Positions 48,348-61,400 of a stretch of 64,000 nt of DNA are shown here, in pieces. Location of the stretch: NCBI GenBank assembly GCA_002633005.1, contig NMRA01000005.1, positions 1,223,601-1,287,600 on the forward strand. Reading direction: 5' to 3'. The notes beneath the pieces were generated by a model that was not told where the DNA came from, ran no database searches, and worked only from the letters and a program-made list of their open reading frames with translations. Numbering within the stretch: the first letter of the stretch is position 1; each line of letters begins with the position of its first letter. The translations under genes were made by a program, and so were the position numbers. The DNA comes from Phoronis australis. Taxonomy: Eukaryota; Phoronida; Phoronidae.

Positions 48348-48674
48348 TATATGTCCATGACATCAAATGAGCAGTTGCTAACGGACATTAGGTAGTATGA
48401 CAATCAGCTGCTTATCATGTTTATTCACGACTTTAGGTCACCGGTGTGTACTAGTACTAGACTGTACCACCGTCTCGGTAAGAGTACGGTGTCGGTGGCC
48501 ATCTCACATAGCCACACCATACGGTGGAAGCTTTTTGGTGAATTATGTCTCGCGTTGATTAAACCACCAAAGTCATATTGCTATAAGTACCTTTTGCACA
48601 TCATATCCCCTGGCACAAGTAGTGTGTAAATGGCCAGTTGGCGATTTGGGCAACTGAGCGTAGTACTATTCGTG

Positions 48675-48765
48675 AAAAGCTTGATTGCGGGAGTATTTGT
48701 TCGAGGTGCAAAGATTTAAAGACATCAACGGCCTCTTGAGGTGTCCGTCCGTGTGCAAAAGTTAC
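48675..48765 (+). repeat. Dispersed repeat E, copy 2
   Basis: CGGGAGTATTTGTTCGAGGT, 'TTTAAAGACATCAACGGCCT' and GTTACTTATAACA match copy 1 in NDUFB11 intron 1. Confidence 0.7.
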
Positions 48766-49010
48766 TTATAACATCAAGACGTTGATTGTTCAATCATTAT
48801 GAGGCATTATTCGCCAAAAAGCTTCCGTCATATGGAGGGCCTATCAGATGTCTCTACTGCGTCCAGTTGAAACGATGGTACTGTCTAAGAGTACTAGTAG
48901 GTAGCGATTGACAAGCATGTTACTGTGTATTGTAGCGAGTTTCAGAACACCGCGAGACTTCATTTGGAATGGAGGAAAGATGTATTCCCTGTAATGTATT
49001 CCCTGTATTA

Positions 49011-51358
49011 CCGTAATCGTTCGGGTTAACGCCCATGCTCAGTTAACCGCCCATCCCCGACTTTAAGTGGATTTTCGATTTAACCGCCCACTGCTCGGTT
49101 AAGCGCCCATCCCCGACTTTTAAAGAATGAAGATTTAGCGCCTAGTTCTAAGGAAACGCGCGATTCCCCGACTTTTAGAAAAAGATCGATGATGGCAATG
49201 AGTGCAACGACGCCGGGACTCCGAGACGGTGGTTTAGCAATCTGAATTATAATACAAGTAACGAGTTATTGTCTTGGGTTATGAACTCACTTCAAAACAT
49301 AATACTCGAACCTTTTTGTCACTTTATTTTCTTCCCTTGTTTGCAAAGTTTAAGAACGCCGCCGGGGTCAAAACCTCCGCTTTTAGCGACTTTGTCTGCC
49401 GCGCTGAGTTTCCGTCTGCAGTGCACTAGATAAAACATATATTCGAAAAAATCAGGCTAGAGAAATGTGACAATGGTTTTGCCAACCCTCCAAATTCTAT
49501 TAATGTGGGAAGCTCTCGTATTTTGAATAAATCTCACAACTCACGGAAAGATGTCAAATTCTCAATATTTTGATGAATATAACTGCCGGGTTATAGAGGA
49601 TGTGGGGCGACCGAAGGGACAGTACAAGTGCCTTACTGGGTTACCGATTTCGTTGCTGCCTGTCGATTTCTGAATTCAAACGTTGGCAATAATGTATGTT
49701 TGTGTATGATCTTGAAGTAATAAAAAACGGCTAGTCAAATTTTGTTTTTCGCTTATTGCATCTCAGTCAAACTGGTTAGCAATGTCGCTGGCTGTTCTTT
49801 ACTATTTCTTGCGTCAGCCCCCACAAAAAAGCGTGACTGTGTGAATTATCGTTTCCACATCCCCTTTTTAGCCATCCAGAATAATTTTGTTTATACATTG
49901 GCCATTTTCAGCCTGAACAAAAATTCTTACCATTCGAGTCTGAAATATCTACGACGTAGACTGCTTGACGATAGTGGGTAGGAGATTCACGCAGCTAGTT
50001 ACAGGGATGGGCTTAGGGAGCATCGAGCCGGGAAATATGGGAATAGACTTGACATCGCAGTTTTGGGGAACATTGCCAACGGAGGAATATCGTAAAGAAC
50101 TGGGTCTTTCGTAACAATAGCTTAAAAGTACATAGTCACGCCCGTTTTTGTTACTTCGTCGGACTGTCGCTATGTGTGACCGATTTGTAGTGGTGCACGT
50201 GCGCAAGTTCCCACACTTTGGAGTGCATGTTACCTTGACACTAACATGTGATTGACAGGTGACTCACGTAGGCCCTACGTGCGTGCTGAATACCGCCACT
50301 GTCTTTGGCCATGAAAAGCGAGATGCATATTGAAAGAGGCCGTAAAATTACTTGACGGCATTTCTAAGTCATGATTGTCAGCCGACTGAGACAATGCGCA
50401 ATAACAGCGGGACCGAACAGTGCCGCAGTGCGATATTACAAGTGATATAAATAGGATAATCTGGACATCTTGCATGAAAAATAAATGTTTTTCCACCACG
50501 AAGTTTGGTAAGGTGATCGTTTAGAATAATGAATTGAAACATTGCTGTTTTCTGACATTTTGTAACATACTTATGCAGTTGCTTGAAATTTTATTCTTGA
50601 TCGACGTCTAGCTCGACCACCCCCGATCCTTGTCTTACTTCTTTGCATAGCATGTTTGGCGCAACGGCAAGAGAGCAATGCCGGGCTGTCGAGATAAGAC
50701 AGCTAGCCGCAGAACCATACGCTGAAAATGTCATTGAGTCACGGAGTGTCGACTATAACATCCCAAACACAAAAAAACAGCTGAGTTAAGTTTTTCAAAC
50801 TTTTATTACAACCAATTTTAAAACTGCTCTCTGACTCAGAACTTGACAGCTACATATAGTACGAGAATGTAACCATAAATTTGATGTCTGACCTCTGCAA
50901 CACGTGAAGCTTGCACGCGCGCACTTAAGCAGGGTCACATCTTGAAACAGTTTTAATTCTAGTGGAGGCTGCATGGTGACTGGTCGTCTGCGCACTGCAA
51001 GACGGCACGTAGGCAATGACCATCGGCACGGGGCTATTACTCAGCAATTTTGTAAATTTACTAGTGAATGACTAATCTGAGGGCAAGAGAACCTTTGTTG
51101 GGATCATCCGCTGTTATGACGTTTTCACAGTCATTTGGCGACGTGACGATAAAGCTCTTTGAAAAGGGCTAGGCGTTCCGAGTATGATTGTCGTGTCGGG
51201 ATTTAGATCGCCAGGTAAGATTAACCGCCCAGGGCGGTTGTCTGTCGTAATAAGCGCCCATGTTCGATTTAACCGCCTACTGCTCAGTTAACTGCCCTCC
51301 CCCGATTTTTTGGATTCGCCAATTTAACCGCCCAGGGCGTTAACCCGAACGATTACGG
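49011..51358. mobile_element. Transposon C, copy 2 (intact ends)
   Basis: Ends CCGTAATCGTTCGGGTTAAC and its exact inverse GTTAACCCGAACGATTACGG, extending inward to GCCC, giving a perfect 24-bp TIR flanked by TA (49009-49010 and 51359-51360). Subterminal tandem phrases of GGTTAAGCGCCCATCCCC type occur at the left, and the palindrome AACCGCCCAGGGCGGTT near 51224 at the right. The interior has only short unrelated open frames, so it is nonautonomous. The perfect TIR suggests it is younger than copy 1. Confidence 0.9.
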
Positions 51359-51684
51359 TATATATGATGATGGTGTATGGGGGATGTGCTCATTAGAAAT
51401 GGAAAATAATTCCCATTGTCACAACTGCTGGCGAGTTGAGTAAACAGGACAGGTCACCAATTCCAAGTTTAGGCAATACTTCACATGAACCTACCACACG
51501 TGCCCTTTCAAGACACTCCTTCACCTTCTGTGGAACAATGGTGGTGCCTAGTATCAGATTTTAGCAACACTCCCAGAATTCTGGATCATCCCCACTCAGG
51601 TCACCTCTGATAAGTATCACATAAACTTTCATTTAGTACTGATGAAACCGTATCCATCATTTGGCTGTAAAGTGATGCCCCTTA

Positions 51685-51704
51685 TAATAATAATAATAAT
51701 AATT
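51685..51704. repeat. (ATA)n microsatellite
   Basis: About seven AT-rich trinucleotide units, about 150 bp upstream of the ATRIP start. Confidence 0.85.
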
Positions 51705-51855
51705 GTCATGAACTCAAAACATTGAATTGCTGCTACGATCACAGCATCAATATTTAGGAGTTGATGTTCAAATTTAAATAAAAACACACCAGTGTTTATC
51801 TTTGCCATATCATTGTTATTTTACAGGTCCATGGTCTTAAAAGAAAGGTCTACGA

Positions 51856-52408
51856 ATGACTGCCAACCCATTGTTTTCAAGCTTCAAAAGTTTGGGTACC
51901 GGCTCCGCAATGAGTCGGAATACTAACTACCGAGACTGTGTATATGAACCACCAGACAAACGACAGAGGAGGCAAATGAACAGTGATAGTTTGTGGGGCA
52001 GTGATGACGAACTTGGAATCACGGACGAACAGATGATTGATTTTGAAATAATGGCGTCACAAGCTATGGTTACTAGTACACCGCGGAGTACTGTGCCTGG
52101 CTCCAATATTATGACCAGTGCAAAGTCTACTGGAAACCATTACTATGGCAACAGAGGGGCAACAAAAGTGTGTCCCAGTAGCAATGGCTCAAAACCAGTC
52201 CGGCAGACTAACACAATGGACACAAGTCTACTGGGTAGAAACCAAAGTGTTGCAAGCACCAGTGATAACAATGGTAAGAATAGGTGGTCTTTAAGTAGTG
52301 TGGGAGAATCAAAGCCAGGAAGGGATAGTGGTTATTTATCGCAAGCCACTAAGACGTTTTCCAAAGTGCAGTCCAACGTTAGCCAGAGAATTGACCAAGC
52401 AATAAAAG
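51856..52408 (+). CDS. ATRIP: ATRIP exon 1: N-terminal RPA-binding region
   Basis: 184 codons plus one base. It starts MTANPLFSSFKSLG, has a basic patch PPDKRQRRQ followed by the acidic DDELGITDEQMIDFEIMASQ, then a long S/T/N-rich stretch. Donor GTGAGC at 52409. If AG at 51826-51827 is a real acceptor, a 5' UTR exon lies further upstream. Confidence 0.9.
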
Positions 52409-55400
52409 GTGAGCCTGTAAATAATGAACCTCACAGAGTATTCTGAAAGGATAGATGCCATTTGTTAAATGGCTTGTAGAAAGCGTGATGTTGTTTGTGC
52501 ACAGTGTATGGATCTGTTATGTGTTGCCAGTGTAAATAATGAACCTCACAGAGTATTCTGAAAGGATAGATGCCATTTGTTAAATGGCTTGTAGAAAGCG
52601 TGATGTTGTTTGTGCACAGTGTATGGAGCTGTTATGTGTTGCCAGTGTGAAAAATACTGCATTCAAGTTATAATTTTATTTTTAATTTAATCTCCAAATC
52701 CTGTATTACAATGGCTTTAAGAGGGGGATATGAATTTCATTTGTTGGTTTTTGATTTTACAATGAATCGTGGTTGTTCATAGATTTTGTTATCTCTTTTT
52801 GATATGTATTGACGAAAAGCTCTAATACTGGGGAACTAGCTCATAGTGGTTGTGAATGTAGTATCCTTGGAGTCCCATTAAAACTTGCCTTACGAATTGT
52901 TTTGCATCTAGGGTCCAAACCCCCGGACTCTCACATTCCACAGGACCAAGCTGTTGCTGATGGAAACTCAAGTTTTTCCAACATTCTCCAGAAGGAAGTG
53001 GCCAGGCTCAAAGAAGAGGTTAGTTTTAATCACTTATCAGAAGTATGGTTTGCTGTAAAACTGTTTGAAGTTTTATTATATTTTTCTGTTTGTGTTCATG
53101 ATATAAGATGGAATTCTGATCATTAGTATTTGTATTAGACTTGATGAGTGTGTAGGACTTTGAAAGCTTATTGTACTCATCTTTGGGAGAAATTAATTTA
53201 AAACTGTTACGCAATTTTTTTGCATAAGTGATAAAAATGTGATGGTGCGTTGATTATAAGCAAATACTACACACTAGGTCTTCACCTGTTTAGCTGTATG
53301 GCAGACAAGAAAAATTTTAGTTTGTCAAATTTTGCAACTAAAGTAATTTGGTTTGCAGTGTACAGATGGCTGTTTAAGTTTACAATATTTACACTTGTAG
53401 GTAAAGTTTATGATATTTACACTTGTAGGTAAAGTTTACAATATTTACACTTGTAGATAAAGTTTACAATATTTAAACTTGTAAAGTTTACAATATTTAC
53501 ACTTGAAGTTAATCAGCCTTTGGAAAATAAAAATATGACAATTTTGGAAATTATTTTTGTGCGAAATAAGTAAAGAACTATTGCACTACTTTTGAATTAC
53601 TGAGAGATAGAACTTTTTATTAATATGCTAATTAAGCGTGCGAAAATGACAAGCATTTCTTCCCACGATGGTGTCAGTTTTAACATTCACTCGGAGTAGT
53701 GGAACATGCTGCGTTTGAAATGAAGTTGTCATATTTTAGGGGGTTCGTCAGCTCCATAATTTTCTGAAATGTTTTTTTATTGTTAAATGCTCTAGATGTT
53801 TTCTGTGTCCAACTATAAAATGAAGTTCAATCATGGCAAGGACATTTTAATCAACTGATTTTGTAATTTTCATTACGATTTTTGAATTAACAGTTACTTA
53901 AGATCAAATGATTCAGTGAAGTTGTAAGTAACTTACCTTTTAGGTGATATGTGGTAACTGTGTAGTATATCATGTTTTAACCTTTAAATCTTAGGTGTTT
54001 GCTGTTGTAAATTATGTAAGTATTTTTATTGATAATTTATCTGATAATTTTCATTGGTGTCAGAACACTTTTCGACGGAAGACTGCAGACCTCCAACAGA
54101 TGAAAATATTGCCTACTTATGTCAGCCGTTCATGTTGCATTCAGGTTCATAAACTACGGAAAGAGAACCAGGGTCACGATGGTGAGATTAAGGTGTTACG
54201 TGACAGTCTACACCAGAAGGAGGCTGAACTGAACGGTCTGAAGCAAGAAAAGGTTCACATTATTGACCAGCACATGAGGGAACACACTGAGAAACAGAGA
54301 GAGTTTGAGCGCGTACGAGAACGCATCACCACACAACTGCAGTTTAAAGGTAGAATACTGACTCCTGGTGGCTATTGATTGTACTGTAAAATCTCATCAA
54401 TGCGAGCCAAATAATTGCTAAAATTACTTTTTTCTGCAATAATCACTTGCAGGAGTCTCAGAGTCTGTGAACCATTTTCATGCCCATTATCCAGTGGAAA
54501 AAACTGGTTATTAAAATAATTTTGGGGAAATTTCCACAACTTTTCCAAATATTTATACTGGTAGCTGTTAAACAGTACCTGAACACGGAAAAACATGAAA
54601 CTGGTGCTATTTCGTAGAAAAATGGGAAAATTTAACTTCCCTTGTTTGCCAAACTGTGTCCTAAATTGATGAGATTTTACTGCTGTTCAATAGATCGCTA
54701 CCATTACTGCAAACTAACCGCGCCTTTGCTCTTGACTGCTTGGTTCTTATTTAGTTCGAGTTCAGGTAAGAAGTTGCTGTTGTCAAATACATTGTGTTGT
54801 TTCTGGTGTTTTGATATTACTGTCTCAAATTGATACCACATAAAAAATTACAATAACATAGAAACATAACGAATATTAAATAAATTTAAGTGTAATCTTT
54901 GGACTTTGCTAAACATGAGAACATGTTTTATCCAATTTTTCAAGAGCGTGAGTTGCAAGAGTCACAGAGCCAGTTCCGTGGATTGGAGAAGAAACTTCAG
55001 CAAGCACGAAAAGAAAGCCAAAATTCAGTCGGCTACTCGGACCATTCTGATTCATCGAATAAAACGTCGCCGAAATCGAAATACCGGAAAACAAAGCAGT
55101 TGCGATCGGATGACTCGCCTCAAGGATTCCCTACACCGCATTCTTTTGGCGCCATTGAAAAGATGCAGCCCATCTGTAGCACTGTCACGATGTCAACAAA
55201 ATGTACAGATACGCATGACTTGGTAGAGGGGGGTGGTCTCCGTAGTCGTATTACTTCTTATGTCGAGGAAACACCACCTGTTGATAGATTACACATAAGT
55301 ATGCCTCAAGGTAAGCAGAGCGCCATCTTGTGGTGACGGATGGTTAGCTATGTGGCACTCCCATTCCCACTCGTCTGCGGAAATATTTTACTAACTATTA

Positions 55401-58400
55401 AGGTGAGGTCATTGTTTCCGCAAAACAAACAAATGCTACCGGGATTTTCTGTAGATAAGCCCGTGAGCGTGTATTCAGAAATGAAAACTTTCATACGTTT
55501 TAGTAACACTAAATAAATGCCTTGTTGTTTATTCGGTAAAGGGAGCGTGTAAACGGAAAGTCATAGGTTTCCTTACTGTGACATTTTTTCTTAAAAATGT
55601 GTGTTTAAGTTTTATGTTAATAAATGCATAGTTCACCAGAACTGTGTTTGTTTTTATAAATGATAAATGTTCCCCAAACCTGAATTTGTGACTGAAAGTT
55701 GACACTTAGTGGGCTTTTAAGAGGAAAGTTTTGCTAATTAACACCCCACTATCTGGACACTTGACACCTGTCAGTTGTTACACCAAATAAACACCCATTG
55801 GGCATTATTTTATGAATAAACACCCATGGGGGTTTCATCGGGTGGGCTTATCTACGGAAAACTCTGGTAATCGTAAGTTGTAATTGAATTGCCCACAAAT
55901 ACATCATTTACTTGTGTACCTTGTTTCTTATAAAAAAGCTTACTTCTCTATGCTGTGCATCGTTTCATTCGAATTCCAGGTGTTGTGAGTGCTTCACAAC
56001 TTGTGAGCCATCTTCTATCCAAGGACCAATCCAATAGTATTGTACCGCTCTTGAGTGAACGTCCAATGAAGTTTGACTTCCAACAGTTGAAACAACACAA
56101 AATGGCCACCTCTCCCTCCAAATCAAAAAGGTAATTACTTAGGAAGACTAGTTGTATCCATTGCTCTTCAACCTTCATACAAGGCTTGGAATTTTCCGTG
56201 GAAACGCGGATTTCTTCTTTTTCCTTTTAGTCCTTCTGCGTATTTTTGTTATACTTCCGCAGAAAAAAATTGGATTTGCCATGAAATTATCACGGCAAAT
56301 TGGTTTTCCACCGTGGCGTTGCCGACGGCTCGAAAAGCGGAAACTGCTCTTTATGTTTCGGAGGAACGGAAATTGTAATTGCGGAGAACAGGCGCTCGAA
56401 TTTCCCGGTGACTCGTAACCATATACAAGAAACATGCTTTCTTAGTAGTGAGTGATGTCAGAGGCAATCGAGGAACAGATAATTTCAAGCGCCTGTGCCT
56501 GGGATAGCGTGGTTCATCATTGGCGTCTGCATTTGGTATAAAATAGCGGCGTCAAATAGTGCGATTCTGCGGTCAAAAATGCATGGAGCATGGAGTAGAC
56601 AGAATATTTCGTGGAAAAGTGGAGAAACGGTCAATGTCTTCACAAACAACGTAAGTCAAGGTTTGTTCTCTGTAAACTTTGAGAGAGGAACAGTTACGGA
56701 GTTCGTGGGCGAGACGCCTCGGACTAAGTTGGAGTCGGAGGACCGACTGAAAACGATGAAACGCTAGAAATAACAACGCTTCCTGAAAGGAAATTCAACC
56801 GTAACCGGTTATTCGTTCGATTGGAATCGTGGGGTGTGAGTGATGTATGAAATTCTTTTGTTTGATCCCACATGCATGCGCCCGTTGTCGTTGGCTGCTA
56901 AGCCCTAGCTAAGGCCTGACCGCTTGAGTGTGATTTTCTACGTGCTGCCGAAACAGGATACAAAGTGCTTATTTCCTTACTGCAAATGCGCTTTAAATTG
57001 CCTTTTATGTATTTCAATTTGTCTTGACATTTTCCGTGTTCTATTTTGTGACTCGAGTTTTGCAGTTTTAGAGAAGTGATCATGTGACAGATTCTGAATG
57101 ATCTGATTGGTCTAAGCCATTGTCTGCAAATTCTGCCAAACTATTTTCAGTGTCCTGATAGAACTTTATTTCTTATGTCACATAGTTTCTTCTACACCAG
57201 CGTGGCTTATGAACAATTAACTCCTTTAATTACTGTTTGCAACTAAAAAGTTTGGCCAACTTAGGATTGTGATTAATGCACTCTATATAAAGTATGTTGT
57301 TTTTGACTTTCATTTTTCCATGCTAACAGTTGGAGTATGAGCCACAGGCTTCCGTCTTGACTTTTTTCCATTTGTGTTGGAAATAAAATCTTTCTTGGAA
57401 TTAAATGTTTATGTATTTCAGGTTTTCTAGATAATCTATGGATTGATTTTTATTTTTTTTTTGTAATTTTGTATCGTAATTATAAGAATTGAAAATCATT
57501 TTATAGGTCTCCCTCAGTGCAACAAATCAAGAATAAGCTCCTGCCACTCAGACTGCAAATTTTTCATCATTATCATTATTATTTTAATTTAAAAAAATAT
57601 TTTTTGTTGCATCTAATTGCCTTCATTGTTGTTGCTGAAATAGATATCAGGTACTGCTTAAGATGAGTGCGTTTTGCCAACACGACACAGTAACTTTCGA
57701 TCTGTTGAGGTATGGTTTAGATTGAAATGTGTATTTAGGGCCGTAAAAATTTCCTCTTTTTTGTCATGGGTCATTCCAAGCCCTGTTCATAGCAGTAGAG
57801 CATAATATGTATGTATGTATGTATGTATGTATATAAGTATGTGCGCAATGTAAACGTAGTAATAACAACCGTTAGTAAAGCACAATATCAATATTCGGTA
57901 GATGGAAACAAGTATCCTGAGCACTGTATTAAAGTAGCATTTTGCCTCGTTTGATTGACTAAAAATGAAAATCGAATTGGTCTTCTGCTCAGATAAAATT
58001 GGGCTTGCCAGATTCCTTGCCCATCTAGCATTCTATTTAGGTCACCAACTGTGACCCAATTTTATGAGAGTAGAAGGCCACGTTCAATATTCGTTTTTTC
58101 ACCGGATAAGCGGGCACAGTCCAGCTTTAAGCTTGCGCCAACGCTTTTTAGAAGCACGTTGAGCATATTGTGCCAAACTAAGTCTCGTGCTCATCACCTT
58201 GTTTAGTTGAAAGTTGACCTAGGAAGAATGAATGAAAGCATTGTTTGCTTTTAAACATATCATAGACTTAATTAGTGTCAACATACGGTAAACCTTGCTT
58301 GTTGAATCTTATTTCAATTCGAAGTTAAGTATATGATTTGGTTGTTTTAGTGCATGCTCATGGCCCTTTGGATATTGGATAAGTTATCATACCTGGACAA

Positions 58401-61400
58401 ACTATCTACGTCCAGAAGGCTCAAACATAGGCAAATTATGCTGTTTCCCCGTTTGACGTCTTTCGTTAAAGATTGCATGGCCAGGTTGTGTTTACAATCC
58501 ATGCAAACACTTTTTGAATAGAGCAGTTTCTTCAGTATTTCACTACTCAGCATATCTTGCCTGACAGTATGTGATTTTACTTTCAGTTCTCAATTTGGGA
58601 CCAGTGCTAAAACCAACAACAGCAAAATGAAACAGACAGCACAGCCTATTGTCAGTCACCAAAACCATTCTGCTGCAATGGATGCCATACAAAACCTTCT
58701 TGGTGCAAGTGGTTCTGGAGCTGTATCCAAGGAAACAGATTTGCTGCTGGGACTTGTAAATCCCCGATTATTGTTTACGTTTACCGGGTCTGCCCCAGAA
58801 GTGACAGCCAGAGAATTTGCTGCAACATGGGTAGCTGGCGATGCTATATGTCTTCTTCCGTTATTGCATGACTACCTGCGGGCATACTTGGAGTGTCTTT
58901 ACAATTCCTGGATTTTTGACAAGACAAGTTTGGACATGGACGCTGGTAGCAATGTCTCGCTTCAGGAGTCCTTGAACTCGAGTAGGGAGTATGCAACTAC
59001 ATTGAAGACTAGGACATTTACATCACTGGAGATCATTAGGTCTCTGGTTTACTATTGTAAGCCGGTGGCTGTGGAACTTGCAAGCAAGACGCTGCGAACT
59101 AGTGAAACGAAGACGATACTGTCAAAAACGACTGATGCAGGGCCAGAGGTCGTTGTCGTAGATTCTGATGAAGACTCTCAGCCTCGTCCGAGCACATCTA
59201 AACTACAACTTAGTCGAAAATTAAAAAGGACGAGTGACTTTGGGAAAACTGTACCCACGACGATGGAAAGTATTAACGAAGCCACTGAAAGTCTTCTGTC
59301 GGACAGCAGCCATATTGTTGACACTGTTGTTGATATTTTGTTGTTTTTGGTCAAAGAGAGGGTGAGTTGCTGCTCTTTGAAATTTAGGCTCTTGCTGATA
59401 GAGTGCAAATGCAGTTATGGTGGGAATTGGGAATTTTTTCAGAATTGATTAATCAGAAACCATTTCCTATTCCAGGCTCAATTTTGAAAGACATTGTCAC
59501 TAAGTGCTGGTAAGGTTGTTCTCTATGATAGGTAATGCGACCAAATCAAAACACGGAGGTTTTGTTTCTCTAGCAATTATCAGATGACGTTCCCCTACGG
59601 TACCAGATAAAGATTTGCGAGCAGCTGAGGTGACTTTGCCCCATTTAAGTGACTTATTAATTTTTTGCAATGTTAGATGAAGATTTCCAGTAGTGCCACA
59701 CATGTGAAATTTCAATTTCTTGTGTGGTCGCGAAATCAGTTTGGAAGTAATGTTCTTTTTAGTGGCATTGTCTACGTCAAGTCAACAAATTTAATACTAA
59801 CATGCTGTTGCAATTTCATACTTTACTACCCAAACTTATACAAATTTTTCCTTACTCGCTACCTAAAAGGTAAATTGTAAACCAGCTTGATGTTCCTCAC
59901 AAAATATGTGTGTAACATTGCTATGGAATGATGATAACCTGGTTCCCATCTATCCATTTATGGCATCAACAAGTAAAGTCTGTCAAACTACCATTCATTT
60001 TGAACCCCTTCAGCATTGGTCTGTTTGGTGTCATTCGCATGTGTTCACTCAATTGGTTTTGTTGGTAGACAAGGTAGTCAAGTTCATAATTAGCTTAATT
60101 ATGATGTAAGCAGAAATATACTGAGTGTTTTACTGGAGCTTCAATATTGTGTAATGAAACGTTTTCTGTTTGGTGTGATGTCATCTCCTAAGAGTGTTGG
60201 ATGTTTTCATTCTCTCAATTTAACGACTGAATGAGAATATATCCATGTACCTAACCCATATTGTCAACTACTTGAAAGCCTCTTTGGGTTGGTACGATAT
60301 TGTACAAGACGAAGGTAATCAGACAAAATACCGTTAATTTTCTCTCTGTCATAACAGCTAATTCTGTTAACAGCAAACATAACTGGAAATAACTATTAAG
60401 GTGCCAAATTCTAATTACAGAATAGCTTAACCACCTTACAGACTTGCCTGTAAATTCCCCTTCATTCTCAGTCATCAGTGGAGACTACTCTGATGCTAAA
60501 TGTGGCTTCCTATCATGACAGGGAATTACCGGTCATTTTGTCGGAATACTTTTGGCTTGTTCTGTAATTTTGACAATTGACTGAGCACAGTCTGTCTTCT
60601 CAAAAGTTCAAGTTAAAATTGTGTGTTACTGGGCTTTTATTTGAACTATCTAGTTGTTTTACTCCTTGTTACAGGCCATGGATAAGAATGCTGTTGCTAT
60701 GGCTTGTTCTTGCTTGGATACACTTAGTGCTGTTGCCGAGGCATTAGACCGCGAGCAGCTGGACAGGTTTGTTGAATAGGGACTGAAGATGGTCAAATAA
60801 AAGTAGAACTTATTTCAATATACGGGGGATCTTCGAAGTAGTTTAAGGTTGGAAAAAGTTTTCGTGGAGTTCTTTCGAGATTGTTCTGTGGATCTGCCAT
60901 GAGTCACATACATGCCAAATGTGGTCAGGTTGCCATTGTTTTTCTCAATTTCTGATATTTGAAATGACAGTCAAAATATGGTAATCACCTGTCCACAGAG
61001 GTGTCTCCAGATGTCTATAATCAAGCTTTGTACAAAGCTGAATGTGAGCGCTGTAATCAACAGCGAGTTTTATTCCAAAAGAGCTCCTTTGGGGTTTTAT
61101 CATGCAATAACGATTGTAAGTGATTTTTACCTCAAGGGATACTGGACATTTCTTACAGAGCCTCCTGGGATACCTGTCAGAAATTCTTGGAAAATGTCTT
61201 GATTGTTACAATTTACGGGCTGCCCAAGGCTGCTCGTGCACTTACGAACAGACCTCCTCACTTACGAACTCAGACCTGGACACTCATTTCACTGGCTCAC
61301 AAACTTGTGGCAGCACTGCCCAAAGAATGGCTTATGCACCCAAAAAGCACGACTCATGGACGCGCACCTACTAACAAACATGGCTCAAAGACTGTAAGCT

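Larger units (their letters stand above)
46840..51855. other. Head-to-head intergenic region NDUFB11-ATRIP
   Basis: About 5 kb between divergent starts. It holds repeat E copy 2 and transposon C copy 2, which ends about 500 bp before the ATRIP ATG. Stretch 46.9-48.2 kb has no feature I can support; a short open frame with good start context lies at 48255. Confidence 0.7.
56131..58586 (+). other. ATRIP intron 5 without further exon
   Basis: 2.4 kb. It contains the family F fragment and the ATGT microsatellite. Several open frames around 56.15-56.77 kb are unsupported. Confidence 0.7.
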
